Assembly (NCBI GenBank): GCA_003427395.1
Contig: BFEA01000238.1
Location: 2,203,808 to 2,226,138 of the forward strand
Direction: 5' to 3'
Length of the DNA: 22,331 nt
Origin: Chara braunii
Lineage: Eukaryota > Streptophyta > Charophyceae > Charales > Characeae
Shown: piece after piece, positions 1 through 8,410 of the stretch
How the letters are laid out: each line of letters opens with the position of its first letter
Numbering within the stretch: position 1 is the first letter of the stretch
Notes under the pieces: generated by a model
Database searches by the model: none
What the model saw: only the letters and a program-made list of their open reading frames with translations
Told to the model about the DNA's origin: nothing
Position numbers and translations under genes: made by a program

Positions 1-1
1 G

Positions 2-25
2 AAAAAAAAAAAAAAAAAAAAAAAA
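2..25. repeat. Poly-A run at window edge
   Basis: There are 24 consecutive A residues after the first base. It could be a retroposon tail or a slippage tract inside the long repeat. The window edge prevents choosing. Confidence 0.9.
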
Positions 26-48
26 GGTCGAAATGCTTAATTGGAGTG

Positions 49-126
49 CATCACTGAGACTGGCTGTTCCCTCATCGAGCCTCATCGAGGGCTGATTAGG
101 TCAGATCACTGAAGCTCGCTGTTCCC
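49..126. repeat. 55-bp imperfect direct repeat
   Basis: CATCACTGAGACTGGCTGTT at 49 recurs as GATCACTGAAGCTCGCTGTT at 104, a spacing of 55 bp. A shorter exact repeat, CTCATCGAG, occurs at 71 and 81. From here to about 860 the sequence is CT-rich and carries no gene that I can support. Confidence 0.6.
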
Positions 127-1021
127 GCCTCCAGCGGGGAAACTTAGTTAGACTGTTTCTCTGGAACTCTCTCTTCCGCACGGCTGCCTTCTCTTCTCAT
201 ATGGAGAGGGCTGTGATCGCCTAGCCCGACTTCCTCTGCCCCCGTCTGTTCTCACTGCGCCTCACCATCTCCCTCAAGCGAACAATCACCCACACAAGCT
301 CATCCACCTCATGGATTCCCACTCCCCTCGCTCACGCAGAGTAGCCGTCCGAGAGCGGACGCTTCTGCCCCGATGTCGGACGCAGGTACACCTTGCTCGC
401 ATTCCTGGGCCCCCCCCAGCGCCGTCTGCCCTGGCTCTTATCTCTTGCCACACCATTCCCCGCTTAGCATCCAATCTTCGATAGATCATCACCCACACGT
501 ACGAAACGTGCACCATGCCCAGTGAGCTCTACCACTGTGCACGCCGTGCACGCTAGTCCACGCTCCTTCCAATTCCCCCTCGTTGTCTCGCCCCCTGACT
601 CTTCTATCTCCGCGGCCTTAACTGCAGGTACCAGTAAGGCTCACTGCCCTCATGACTCTTCAGTACCCAGCTCGAGACGGAATGGTGCCATTGGTTCCAG
701 CGGTACAAGGCCTACGGGTCCGGTGTACCTGTCTCCAGCAGCAGTAATCCCGTTGGTACCGCAGTCTTGACCCGGTAGTCTTGGATCAGAGCCCAACGGT
801 TCCATGAGTTTCATGATCACTGTCCGAGTGAATTTTTCCCCGGACCGGATCAAGTACTGTACTATGTGATAACAGCGTCGGCTTCAATGCCCCCTCTCAG
901 CTACGAACCAGCAACCTTGTAGAAACATAATAGCTCCGGACTGCAGTGGCTGCACTGGTACCAGATCAACGCCAAGGTCGAACCACCGTCCATGTCAAAA
1001 CAAAAGAGGCAGACTGGAACA

Positions 1022-1032
1022 CCCCCCCCCCC
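1022..1032. repeat. Poly-C run
   Basis: There are eleven consecutive C residues followed directly by GGGG. The tract is a likely slippage and base-calling trouble spot. Confidence 0.85.
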
Positions 1033-1099
1033 GGGGCCACGTCGTGCCGTCGTCAATTCAGTGTCGGTGGCCAGGAATAAGTGTGCCAGAATCGTGAAA

Positions 1100-1860
1100 A
1101 CTCACACCGTGTCAACCTTGTAGCGTTAAATTGCGGCCTGTACCATCACCATACCTGGGCCGTACCTGTCCCAGCAGTCTTACCAATTCCGAACCTGCAA
1201 ACAAGAACCAGTCTGCAATGCCATGCCAGCCCGAACTAGCGGTCATTCCGGCCGTCTGGACAACGAATAGAAATAGCCCGTACCGACACCGTCCCAGTGA
1301 AAGTACTTAGCCAACTCCGAAACAGCAACCATGGTCACAGAATATAGCGCCCTGCCGGCTATGGCCCATGTCAATACCAAGCAGAACGTGCCGAACCTGA
1401 ATTGCCACCCTGAATTTCAACAGCCTGTGCCGTCGTCACACCAGTCCGATGCCGAATACCGTTTTGTGGATAATGTCTCGTCACTGTAACGAACCTTCCC
1501 TTTTATTCTGCCTCCTGAAATGACTTGCAAGTGGGTCGTGAAGGCACACGGGGATGCCGAACTCGTATAACCGTGCCATGTTAATTACGTACCTGTCCCG
1601 AACCTGATATAGAATGCCGCTACGTTTCCGGAGCTGAAAACTAATTGCCGCCAAGGTTCCAAACCTGGAATAACTGTCGTAGTGGCCCCGGTCCTGGAAG
1701 TAAATCACCGCAGCTGTCCCAAACCTGAAAATAAGTCACCGTAGTGAGANAGCTGTTACCGGGCCCATACCGTACNTGAAGCACATCAGGCACCGTAGGN
1801 CGCAGCCACTCCGTAACAACCCTCGTATCCGTACCGAACCAAACACCATAGTCGACCCAA
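1100..1860. repeat. Degenerate 31-bp minisatellite of copy A
   Basis: A degenerate unit of about 29-32 bp repeats across this segment. It is clearest at 1592-1745, where CCGAACCTG, CGGAGCTG, CAAACCTGG, CGGTCCTGG and CAAACCTG recur at about 30-bp steps. Each is followed by A/T-rich bases and a CACCGYAG-like half. Short open frames over it are repeat artefacts. A related array lies at 20890-21540 at the matching place in copy B, so the array belongs to the long repeat. Three ambiguous bases (1750, 1776, 1800) lie here. Confidence 0.65.
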
Positions 1861-2084
1861 GGCAGCACCACCCCATGCTGTCCATGCGACTCCTGCTCTC
1901 AGCATATCTCAACCGCGGTAATGTTAGTAATCAAGCAAACCAGTGAAAGCGATGCAGCGAACCTCGACCATCGGCAACAGTGAAAACTGTTAAAATCCGG
2001 GGAAAATGTTCAATCTGGGCTCTGAGCTGATGGCGGGTAATCGAGCCGAAATTAGGCCGATCTTCGAATAGTCATGGGTTTCCG

Positions 2085-2345
2085 TCCCCTTTCATCGTTT
2101 TTAATCGTTCTTCGTTTTCCTCAATTCTATTGTCTGAAACAGTAAATTAACCGTAAATTCCCCAAAATTAAATTCCGAGAGAGTTTGGATAAATGGCCGA
2201 ATTCCTTTTGTCTCTTTTCTCTTTTACCATTTTTAATATTTTCCCATGTTTTTAATTTCATTGTCGATTACATAAAATAACAAGGGTTTTCCTCCTAGAA
2301 TTAAATGCCGTGAAAAATAAAGAAATAAGGAATATTATGTTTTTC
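2085..2345. repeat. AT-rich tandem repeat of about 131 bp in copy A
   Basis: CTCAATTCTATTGTCTG near 2119 recurs as TTTAATTTCATTGTCGA near 2250. The ATTGTC core lies at 2129 and 2260, 131 bp apart. Each is followed by CAGTAAATTAA-like and AAATTAAATKCCG-like sequence. The equivalent AT-rich repeats in copy B lie at 21685-21880, so this block is a conserved part of the LTR-like repeat. Confidence 0.55.
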
Positions 2346-2838
2346 TCTTCTCCCTCACTGGTCTTAATCCCTCTTCCCCATCTTTAATTATGGTACTAAA
2401 ATAGACAAAAATTTAAGGCCTCATCACAGCCCCGCTCGTATGCGGCAAAAACGTTGTGGCGAGGTCAGTTCCCCCGATGCCTCCCCGCGGCAGGCCATTT
2501 CGGGTCTAGCCCTCTGAACGGCCAGAAATGACAGTCCCTAGACATGTCGAGTGCGGCCACCCATCTCGCCATCTTTGAGGATTACTCGCAAGGCTCAGTG
2601 CGCCCAAAATCNGGGGTGCCCTGAGTTCCCCTAATTTTTGCTGCCTGGTCATACGAGAGTACCATCAAATCACGGACTTGTCCCGGAGCCTAAGTCCCAA
2701 AACTGCAGATTTCAGGCGGCGCACTGCTTGTGGCCGCCTGACAACGTTATTGGACTTACACGGCTGAGGTATGGGGTTCGAGGCCAGTAGGCGGCGGCAC
2801 AAGAGCGAAGGAGCATTGAAGGAATTAAGGGATTGAGG

Positions 2839-2850
2839 GTCCCGCGGGAC
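2839..2850. repeat. Perfect 12-bp palindrome
   Basis: GTCCCGCGGGAC is its own reverse complement. It lies about 95 bp outside the right edge of copy A, next to the T-rich tract at 2893-2921. No function can be assigned. Confidence 0.8.
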
Positions 2851-3099
2851 TATCCTCCTTAGTTTTGCTGCGGACCCGTTCATTTCAAACCTTTTATTTT
2901 TATTTTTTTTGTTTTTTTTTTCCCCTTTCTACTCATATTCTTGGGTCGGTACTGGTTCAAAGGCAGGCCGCGAACCCAAGGACCTACCTCAGTGGATACA
3001 TTCAAAAACTGTTGAAGCGCGGACCTATGCTGACACCACGGATGAGGGAATCAGGGGAGGTTCGATCCAGTGGTTGTCCCCAAGGCTGCCGCGCGCCTG

Positions 3100-3190
3100 G
3101 TCCTTCGGGACATCCGTTAAAACTGGAATGGTACAGGGAAGATTAGCGTGGCCCCTGCGCGAAGATGGCACGCATAAAACAGAAAACGAC
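3100..3190 (+). pseudogene. U6 spliceosomal snRNA-derived sequence (probable retropseudogene)
   Basis: The segment follows U6 snRNA from its 5' end. There is a shortened 5' stem-loop (GTCCTTCGGGAC), then ATCCGTTAAAACTGGAA, then TACAGGGAAGATTAGCG, then TGGCCCCTGCGCGAAGATG, then GCACGCATAAAAC. These match the 5' hairpin, the ACAGAGA region, the catalytic AGC triad region and the internal stem-loop of U6. Real U6 has the nearly invariant ACAGAGA box that pairs with the 5' splice site. Here it reads ACAGGGA, and other G substitutions follow. The 3' tail decays after about 3190. The roughly 100 bp upstream shows no TATA box and no plant upstream sequence element (RTCCCACATCG). It is probably a dead retrocopy. 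A diverged variant U6 is less likely. Confidence 0.85.
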
Positions 3191-3545
3191 TTTCCTCTTG
3201 TCTTTGCTGTCTTACCTTGCTTGACTTCTTGTTCGACCAGGCTTCTGCATGGTTCGGGTCGCAGTGCGCTGGTTGTGTTGGCTTCAGCACGAGGCAGGGG
3301 AAGTGACGGGCGCAATAACGCAGCGGGTAAGGCAGGCGACTACAGACGAGAGGAAAGTGTGAAAAGGGAGAGGGCGCCAAGCCATAGAGTGAACAGTAAG
3401 AGGATGGCGAAGGTGAGCGCTGGGGCAGGAGAGGGCGGAGGCAACCAAGGCCGTGAGAGAACCGGGGCGCAATTTCAAATCAGGTACATGCGAAATCTGG
3501 GATGACGGAGTGAAGAAAGGGAAAGAAGGTGACGGGGGGGGGTTG
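3191..3545. other. Intergenic, nothing recognised
   Basis: Purine-rich on the plus strand in its second half. Long open frames cross it on both strands with no recognisable domain, plausible start context or compositional signal, so I do not call genes. Confidence 0.5.
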
Positions 3546-3551
3546 ATAGTA

Positions 3552-3990
3552 GAATCCGCCGTTTCTTGATGAGATCGGGCGGGGTTGGAACCTACTCGAG
3601 GTTTTTTTAGTAGGGCGATTGCGAATCTGACGTTAGTTTTAGACGAAGGATAGTGTGGGGAGAGTTAGGAGAGAAAGTAGGTGCGCGAAGTGCTGACGGG
3701 AAAAGGGCTATGGCAGGTGGAAAAAGCTTTTAGTATGTTCGATTCCTTACGGAGTCGGGCGAACCAGGATGCGATTTTGGCATTTTAACCCCAGGTGGGT
3801 CCATTGACGGAGCTAAGTTAGCATGAAGCTTAGTGAGATAGGAGTTAAAAACAAAAGGGACTGCGTAGACAGTTGGCGGGAGCCGGCTATGGCAGGAACG
3901 AGAAAATCGAATTCTCACTCGATTCTTAGTGAAATCGAGCGAAGCAAAATGGTAAACAGGAGTTTTTGGACGTTGTAAATTGATAGGCGG
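3552..3990. repeat. Tandem repeat of about 180 bp, three diverged units
   Basis: The core ATCGGGCG / GTCGGGCG / ATCGAGCG occurs at 3574, 3754 and 3934, exactly 180 bp apart. It is preceded each time by a TTCTTGATGA-, TTCCTTACGGA- or TTCTTAGTGAA-like sequence. GGCTATGGCAGG occurs at 3706 and 3885, 179 bp apart. The unit length is in the range common for plant satellite DNA, but only about three diverged units are visible. Confidence 0.65.
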
Positions 3991-4423
3991 CGGCAATTTT
4001 GACGAGGGACTGGCGGTCTTAATGGTATGGCCACTAAGAGTTGCACTCGGGAGTAGTTCCAGAGGAGTAATGAACCTATCCGCATTTTAGCGGAAGATTC
4101 ATTTTGACCTTCGCACCTCCTACCGCGAAGAGGGAGAGCGGGACGACTCGGAGAGATAGAGAAAGGCAAGAAGAGGATGGACAGTGAAGAAAGCATGTGG
4201 TACAAGTTTGAATACAAGGGAGTTGAGATAAAGGTAAAACGACGAAGCTTACCTTAGCTACTGGTTGCTTCGAGCACAGGCGATACACGGCGGAGAGCCG
4301 AGTACGAACATGTTGGTGGCGCCAAGTGCAAGGGATGAATTACGTTTGTGCTGCTACCCAGTTGAGATTCGCAGAGGGATGGCATGATGCTGATTGGGTT
4401 CGGACTGCGCCCAGGCTGAGCAC

Positions 4424-4425
<2 letters not shown>
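3991..4425. other. Intergenic, nothing recognised
   Basis: Mixed composition with GA-rich stretches. Possible weak continuation of the 180-bp repeat near 4114 could not be confirmed. No gene is supported. Confidence 0.45.

Positions 4426-4463
<38 letters not shown>
4426..4463. repeat. (AG)19 microsatellite
   Basis: There are 38 bases of uninterrupted AG dinucleotides. Open frames crossing it are low-complexity artefacts (RERERE / SLSLSL). Confidence 0.97.
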
Positions 4464-4467
<4 letters not shown>

Positions 4468-4993
4468 AGAAACACCTACCTGGTGAAGTTGGAGCAGTGG
4501 AGAAGGGGCCGACTGTGAGAGGTTCTGCTTACCAGTCGGGTCGGGGCATTAATCACTCCGACGGACAGAGGTCGAGAAGAGGCCAAAACGTGAGGTTAAC
4601 GACTTACCTGTCAAAACGGATGCCACCAACTCTATTGGAGCCGGGTAGCGGGGGGGCTGCAACCAGTGATTCCATATGTGAGGGAGCTCCTTTGGTGCTT
4701 GATAGGGGATTCAGTCCCGCCTTACTCCTCTTGATGCCCTGAGGCGTAAGTAGTGAAAGACAGAAAGACTGACCTACCTGGGGGCCGGGGAAGCACTCGG
4801 TCTACTGAGCAAAGCAACAACGGAGCAGCCGTGGGAAGACATGCTTGATTGTTAGCAGGGAGGGTGCACGGCCTGTCTGGGCAGTTTAACAAGAAGGAAG
4901 GTCGCGGTGTTGCGGGTTGCTCTGATGATCAAAGTAACATTCAGCCCCTGGTCGAAGTTGCAGGGGCCCAGTCTCAAGGCGCGGGGCTGACTG

Positions 4994-5509
4994 TCTAGCA
5001 GTCTGATTTTGGACTGGTCAAGCTACTGCCGCCCGTTGAGCACCACTATCACTAGTTTGGTTGAGCATAGCTGAGCGTTGCTGCTAGCACCCAGCGGCAT
5101 ACTCTGCCTTGCTGCCTCTACTGGGCACGGGCTGCTGCTGGCCGCTGTTGGTTTCGGCAGGCCGTAGAAGGTTGCTGCATACGGCAGACTACTGTTGGTT
5201 GCTGCTGAGTACTGCGACTTTGACTGTGGACTGTGCACAAGCTGCTGCCTACTATTGATTACTGCGTACTACTGCATATTACTGCATACTACCGCCGGCT
5301 GTTACAGTCGGCTGGACAGTAGCGATTGTTGAGCTTACTACGGACTGTCGCAGGGCTTAGAGTGTGGCTGTTTAGTGTTGGGTGACTGCAGTTGGGCCAC
5401 AAGAAACGGAGGTGTAGTCAGGGTTGCGAACAGGGGTTATCACTATGATTTAAGAGTACGTCTGGAGACTTGAGCTCAGCAGTTTGACTCCGGCTTGACC
5501 AAGCTGTTA
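4994..5509. repeat. Pair of diverged direct repeats about 480 bp apart
   Basis: AGCAGTCTGATTTTGG followed by ACTGGTCAAGCT (about 4998-5025) recurs as AGCAGTTTGACTCCGG followed by CTTGACCAAGCT (about 5477-5504). The spacing suggests an old duplication of a unit of about 480 bp, with the CTG/TACTGC-rich block between. Confidence 0.5.
5020..5340. repeat. Degenerate CTGCTG / TACTGC repeats
   Basis: Words such as GCTGCTG, TACTGC, TTACTGCGTACTACTGC and TGCATACTACC recur irregularly. This is a decayed short-unit repeat. The reverse-strand open frame over it (5023-5238) has no recognisable domain and is not called. Confidence 0.6.
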
Positions 5510-6013
5510 CGTTTGGCTGCCATTGCGGGGCCCTCAGGCGAATCAAGGTAACAAGGCTCTCTCTTGCGAGTCCGAGAGTACCCTTCTTGGATCTAAGAGT
5601 CTCAAACCTATCTCTATCTGCCCTTCTTATTCTGAGTCTAGTCCATTGGTTACGAGAGGAAGGCGACAGGCGCGATTACAACCCGTAGGACCGCAATAAG
5701 ACTCTGTGGGGAGTCAGACCACCGATTGCGGGAGCTCTGCCGGCACCTAGGCGAGGTTCTGGAGGCAGGGAACCATCAGGTAATCCGCCTTCATCTGTAC
5801 ACCCCACTACCCCCATGTTTGCCTATCCCCCCCTATAACTTGTTTGATGTATGCCTGCTTGTCCCTATAATTCTTGCTTTCTATGGAGGACATAACCAGA
5901 CTAAATAAAGGAAAGCATGTATAATGTAAGTTTCAACTTCTTTGTCTGATTGAAAGCAGATTATGGGGTTGCATCTGGGGGAAGGGTGGGAGGAAGGCAG
6001 TATTGCATGAAGT
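5510..6013. other. Intergenic, nothing recognised
   Basis: No gene or clear repeat family. A short frame at 5726-5908 lacks any recognisable motif and is not called. Confidence 0.5.
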
Positions 6014-6026
6014 TTGACCGGGTCAA
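6014..6026. repeat. Short perfect inverted repeat
   Basis: TTGACC-G-GGTCAA, with 6-bp arms around one base. It lies just before the first member of the CCATAAGTTTGGGT family. Confidence 0.8.
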
Positions 6027-6033
6027 CCAAAGG

Positions 6034-6733
6034 CTGGGCCAGTTCCATAAGTCTGGGAAGGCCTAGTGCTATGTTTATTTTGTATTGCCTGGAGAACCAG
6101 ACATGTTCCGTAAGTTTGGGTGCTCTGGTTGCTCTGACTTGTGAGGGGTGAATATGATTGTTTTTCAGGGGCCAGTCAAATCCATAAGTTTGGGTAGTCT
6201 GACGACCTTGTTTATTCGGGTTTTGACAGTTTCTTTAGTTTCTGAACGAGGAGGTGGGTGACTCAACCTCTTCCTGCTTGGGTTTTGAGATAAATGAACC
6301 AGGCTGAGGACCGAGACATGTTCCATAAGTTTGGGTGGTCTTGGTCCAATGCCTTGCACATGCTGAAACCAGAAGGTTATAACTGTGATATACTCTACTA
6401 TTGTACTATCTATGAACAGGCTAGTCAGACAGGGTTCCATAAGTTTGGGTGGTCTGACTATAGCCTATCACCAACTGAAGAGAGTATTAATTAAGGAGTA
6501 AAAATTGTGGTACGAAGGGGCAGGCCGAGTCTTGAGCTGAAGATGATCGGCTCAGCTATATGCTACCTCAAAAGACTAAGTGCAGAAAATAATATAAATC
6601 TTGGATATTTAAACAGTTCAGGGCGACTAGGATTGCCCAGTCACGTGTCGAAAGAAGAAAAAAAATGTTGTGCCCTTTCTCTTTCTATACTTCTTGGCTG
6701 ACCTAGACATGTACCATAAGTTTGGGTGGTCTA
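6034..6733. repeat. Family of six stem-loop motifs with conserved loop and variable paired arms
   Basis: The motif TTCCATAAGTTTGGGTG recurs with small changes. Its first C of CC lies at 6045, 6108, 6182, 6323, 6437 and 6714. The flanks form arms that differ between copies but still pair. Copy 1: CTGGGCC (6034-6040) with GGCCTAG (6060-6066), one G.T. Copy 2: AACCAGA (6095-6101) with TCTGGTT (6124-6130). Copy 4: GACCGAGAC (6309-6317) with GTCTTGGTC (6338-6346), one G.T. Copy 5: TAGTCAGAC (6422-6430) with GTCTGACTA (6452-6460). Copy 3 pairs with one mismatch and one bulge (6170-6178 with 6200-6207). Copy 6 keeps only TAGAC/GTCTA. No ORF explains the spacing. The nature is unknown: a structured RNA, a tiny fold-back element or a decayed tandem array. 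Confidence 0.8.
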
Positions 6734-7027
6734 ACCTTATGCCCTATGTAAGCAGGGTACCAGGGAATAAAGCACTGAAAGACTATGAACTATTGTTTGT
6801 TAAGTTAACTTTGGGGGTGGTGAGAGCGCTTAGTGTTGTGGGTTGGCCTGCATATGATTGAGTGATGTCACTTCTTAGTCTGAGTTCCGTTTGATAGGTA
6901 GTTGTTGTAGTTGCTCGCCACGTGCTAGAGTCATAGGAGTTAGTTTCAATTCCTGCATTTTCTGAGCTCGTTTCCCTACTTAGATTCATTTCTGCATTTT
7001 CTGGGATCCTTTATTTATACTTGGTCT
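6734..7027. other. Intergenic, nothing recognised
   Basis: AT-moderate sequence. TTTCTGCATTTTCTG-like words are repeated at about 6952 and 6988. No gene is supported. Confidence 0.45.
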
Positions 7028-7310
7028 TGTATAAATCCTGGTAAGCCACTTTCCCTACGGGAAGCGCTGCCGAAATATCTACGAGACCAAAACTTTGGCT
7101 TCGTCAGGATCCAGTCTTGATGACGTTTTGACTTAGAAAAAATATGAGAAGCCTCATTTTCTAAGGGAAGTACTGCCCAAATTTTTACTAATTTAGGGAG
7201 TTAGGCAAAATTGGGCCCTGACGGGTCAAAGTCATTTCAGATTCTAGACTAAGCTTTGTATAAATCTTGGATTAACACTTTCTTTATGGGAAGCGCCGCC
7301 GAAATTTTCC
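7028..7310 (-). repeat. Three copies of a GGCAGC-type short repeat (minus orientation)
   Basis: GGGAAGCGCTGCCGAAAT (about 7059-7076), GGGAAGTACTGCCCAAAT (about 7166-7183) and GGGAAGCGCCGCCGAAAT (about 7288-7305) are clearly related. Copies 1 and 3 also share an upstream TGTATAAATC (7028 and 7257, 229 bp apart). Read on the minus strand these begin ATTTCGGCAGC and match the plus-strand repeats at 16192-17380. Confidence 0.75.
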
Positions 7311-7558
7311 TAAATTAGAAGGAGTTAGCTTATATTGCGACAGGTGATGACGTATGCAGGAGAGATTATGCCATGGCCTACCTTTGCTTGGGCAGTGGTT
7401 AGAGGTAGACTTAGACTTAGTTAAGTATGATGACTTGAGTCGGATCGTGATATGGATATTACTCTGCATGAACTTATAGACTTAGCTTGAGATAGGCGTG
7501 TCTTGTGTTACAGGTCTCCTTGATCGATTTACTCGGGACTTGGGGCTAGATTCATCTT
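7311..7558. other. Intergenic, nothing recognised
   Basis: No gene, RNA or repeat that I can support. Confidence 0.45.
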
Positions 7559-7597
7559 TGATCCTACAAGGATCACCTTGTGTTATCACTGATAACA
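7559..7597. repeat. Two adjacent perfect hairpins with 3-nt loops
   Basis: TGATCCT-ACA-AGGATCA (7559-7575) and TGTTATC-ACT-GATAACA (7581-7597) are separated by five bases. Both have perfect 7-bp arms of different sequence. A weaker GTCG-GTTTA-CGAC follows at 7614-7626. This may be coincidence or paired dyad sites. Confidence 0.75.
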
Positions 7598-7989
7598 GGT
7601 CGGTTGCCGATTCGTCGGTTTACGACTCAATTCCAACTCGCCTTCCATACTCAACCTAGAAAGGCTTTAGCCCTGGTGATTTTGATTGTTTTGTAACTTT
7701 TGTTAAGGTTTCACCCGGAGTTTTCTTGAATGACCATTTAACAAAGGTACTGAGTATTTAGTGATGGTTAGTTGGCTGGAGGTTGGGGCTTGCATGGCTA
7801 AAGCAGGGGGTATGAGTATAGAAAGTGGTTGGGGTTGACTTCGTGTAGTGTGTGGACCTTTTTGATTCTTTAATGTGATTGCAGGTGTGTTTTGTGGTTC
7901 AAATTTTGGATTTAACTGCCTGCTGTCACACATGTACGTATGGTTGTGAGGAGCCTCACTGTGATTGTGAGAAGTGATCGTCCCCCTTG
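7598..7989. other. Intergenic, nothing recognised
   Basis: GT-rich on the plus strand. A reverse-strand open frame (7703-8044) crosses the TA microsatellite and has no recognisable domain. No gene is called. Confidence 0.45.
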
Positions 7990-8016
7990 TATATATATAT
8001 ATATATATATGTGTGT
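7990..8016. repeat. (TA)n-(GT)3 microsatellite
   Basis: About ten TA units (7990-8010) run into GTGTGT. Confidence 0.95.
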
Positions 8017-8036
8017 ACCTATGTTGGAAGTTCACA

Positions 8037-8095
8037 TGGCCCAAAGGGCCAGCGTATTGAAGGTTAAATGGGGGTGAGGTAGGCAGAAACCCCCA
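8037..8095. repeat. Two short inverted repeats
   Basis: TGGCCC-AAA-GGGCCA (8037-8051) is followed by TGGGGGT (8069-8075) and ACCCCCA (8089-8095). These lengths occur by chance in a window of this size, so no function is inferred. Confidence 0.6.
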
Positions 8096-8292
8096 CCCCT
8101 TGATTGTATACTTCTTCTGAGTTCTTAGTCGGACATTGGTCCTGGGCCGAGGTTCAAGGTCCTTGTCCGGGACATCCCAAGCCCTAGGCCCTGCAGGGAA
8201 GGAGCCTTCGCCGCGCAGAGCCTATCTGCACTGCCCACCGAGACACCCAACCCAGAGGGCGAAAATGTCGCGGGGCGCTGAACGGCATGTCC

Positions 8293-8362
8293 TTCAGCCG
8301 TTCAATATCGTGAGGGGTAACCCCCTCGCGATACGTTCCTTCAACCATTCAATATCGCGAGG
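8293..8362. repeat. 47-bp tandem duplication containing an 11-bp hairpin
   Basis: CCTTCAGCCGTTCAATATCG and then TGAGG (from 8291) recurs as CCTTCAACCATTCAATATCG and then CGAGG (from 8338), 47 bp apart. Within the first unit, ATCGTGAGGGG (8307-8317) pairs with CCCCTCGCGAT (8322-8332) across the loop TAAC, with a single G.T pair. A hairpin this long around a 4-nt loop is unlikely by chance. Confidence 0.75.
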
Positions 8363-8410
8363 CCGAGACTGCGATCACCGCGTATAGTTAGCATCGGTGG
8401 TTGGTATAAG

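Larger units (their letters stand above)
1..2743 (-). mobile_element. LTR-like long repeat, copy A (partial, cut by window start)
   Basis: This segment is colinear with the right half of the repeat at 18273-22178, in the same orientation. Anchors seen by eye include GTCTGCC...CTTAGCAT (424-470 versus 20432-20472), CCAGTG...CACGCC (519 versus 20696), the GC-rich block 2480-2580 (versus 21921-22020) and the terminal TTGTGGCCGCCTGACA (2728-2743 versus TTGCGGCCGCCCGACA at 22163-22178, 14 of 16 identical). Homology stops abruptly after the terminal CA at 2743, as expected of an LTR edge. The copies are strongly diverged and differ in tandem-repeat length. Positions 1-420 align only doubtfully. Strand is set by the primer-binding site beside copy B. 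It could be the 3' LTR of the same element or an LTR of another insertion, since no polypurine tract lies beside 2743. Confidence 0.65.

Noticed and set aside
2980-3050. Possible large-subunit rRNA fragment (TTGAAGCGCGGACCTATGC, resembling the LSU GCGCTGAAGCGCGCGACCTA region)
   Set aside because: The similarity covers under 20 bases with a gap, and neighbouring sequence does not follow rRNA.
2909-3505. 198-residue plus-strand open frame
   Set aside because: It runs through the U6-derived sequence and purine-rich DNA, with no domain and no coding signal.
7990-8016. Promoter TATA box
   Set aside because: The TATATA run is a dinucleotide microsatellite with no gene downstream.
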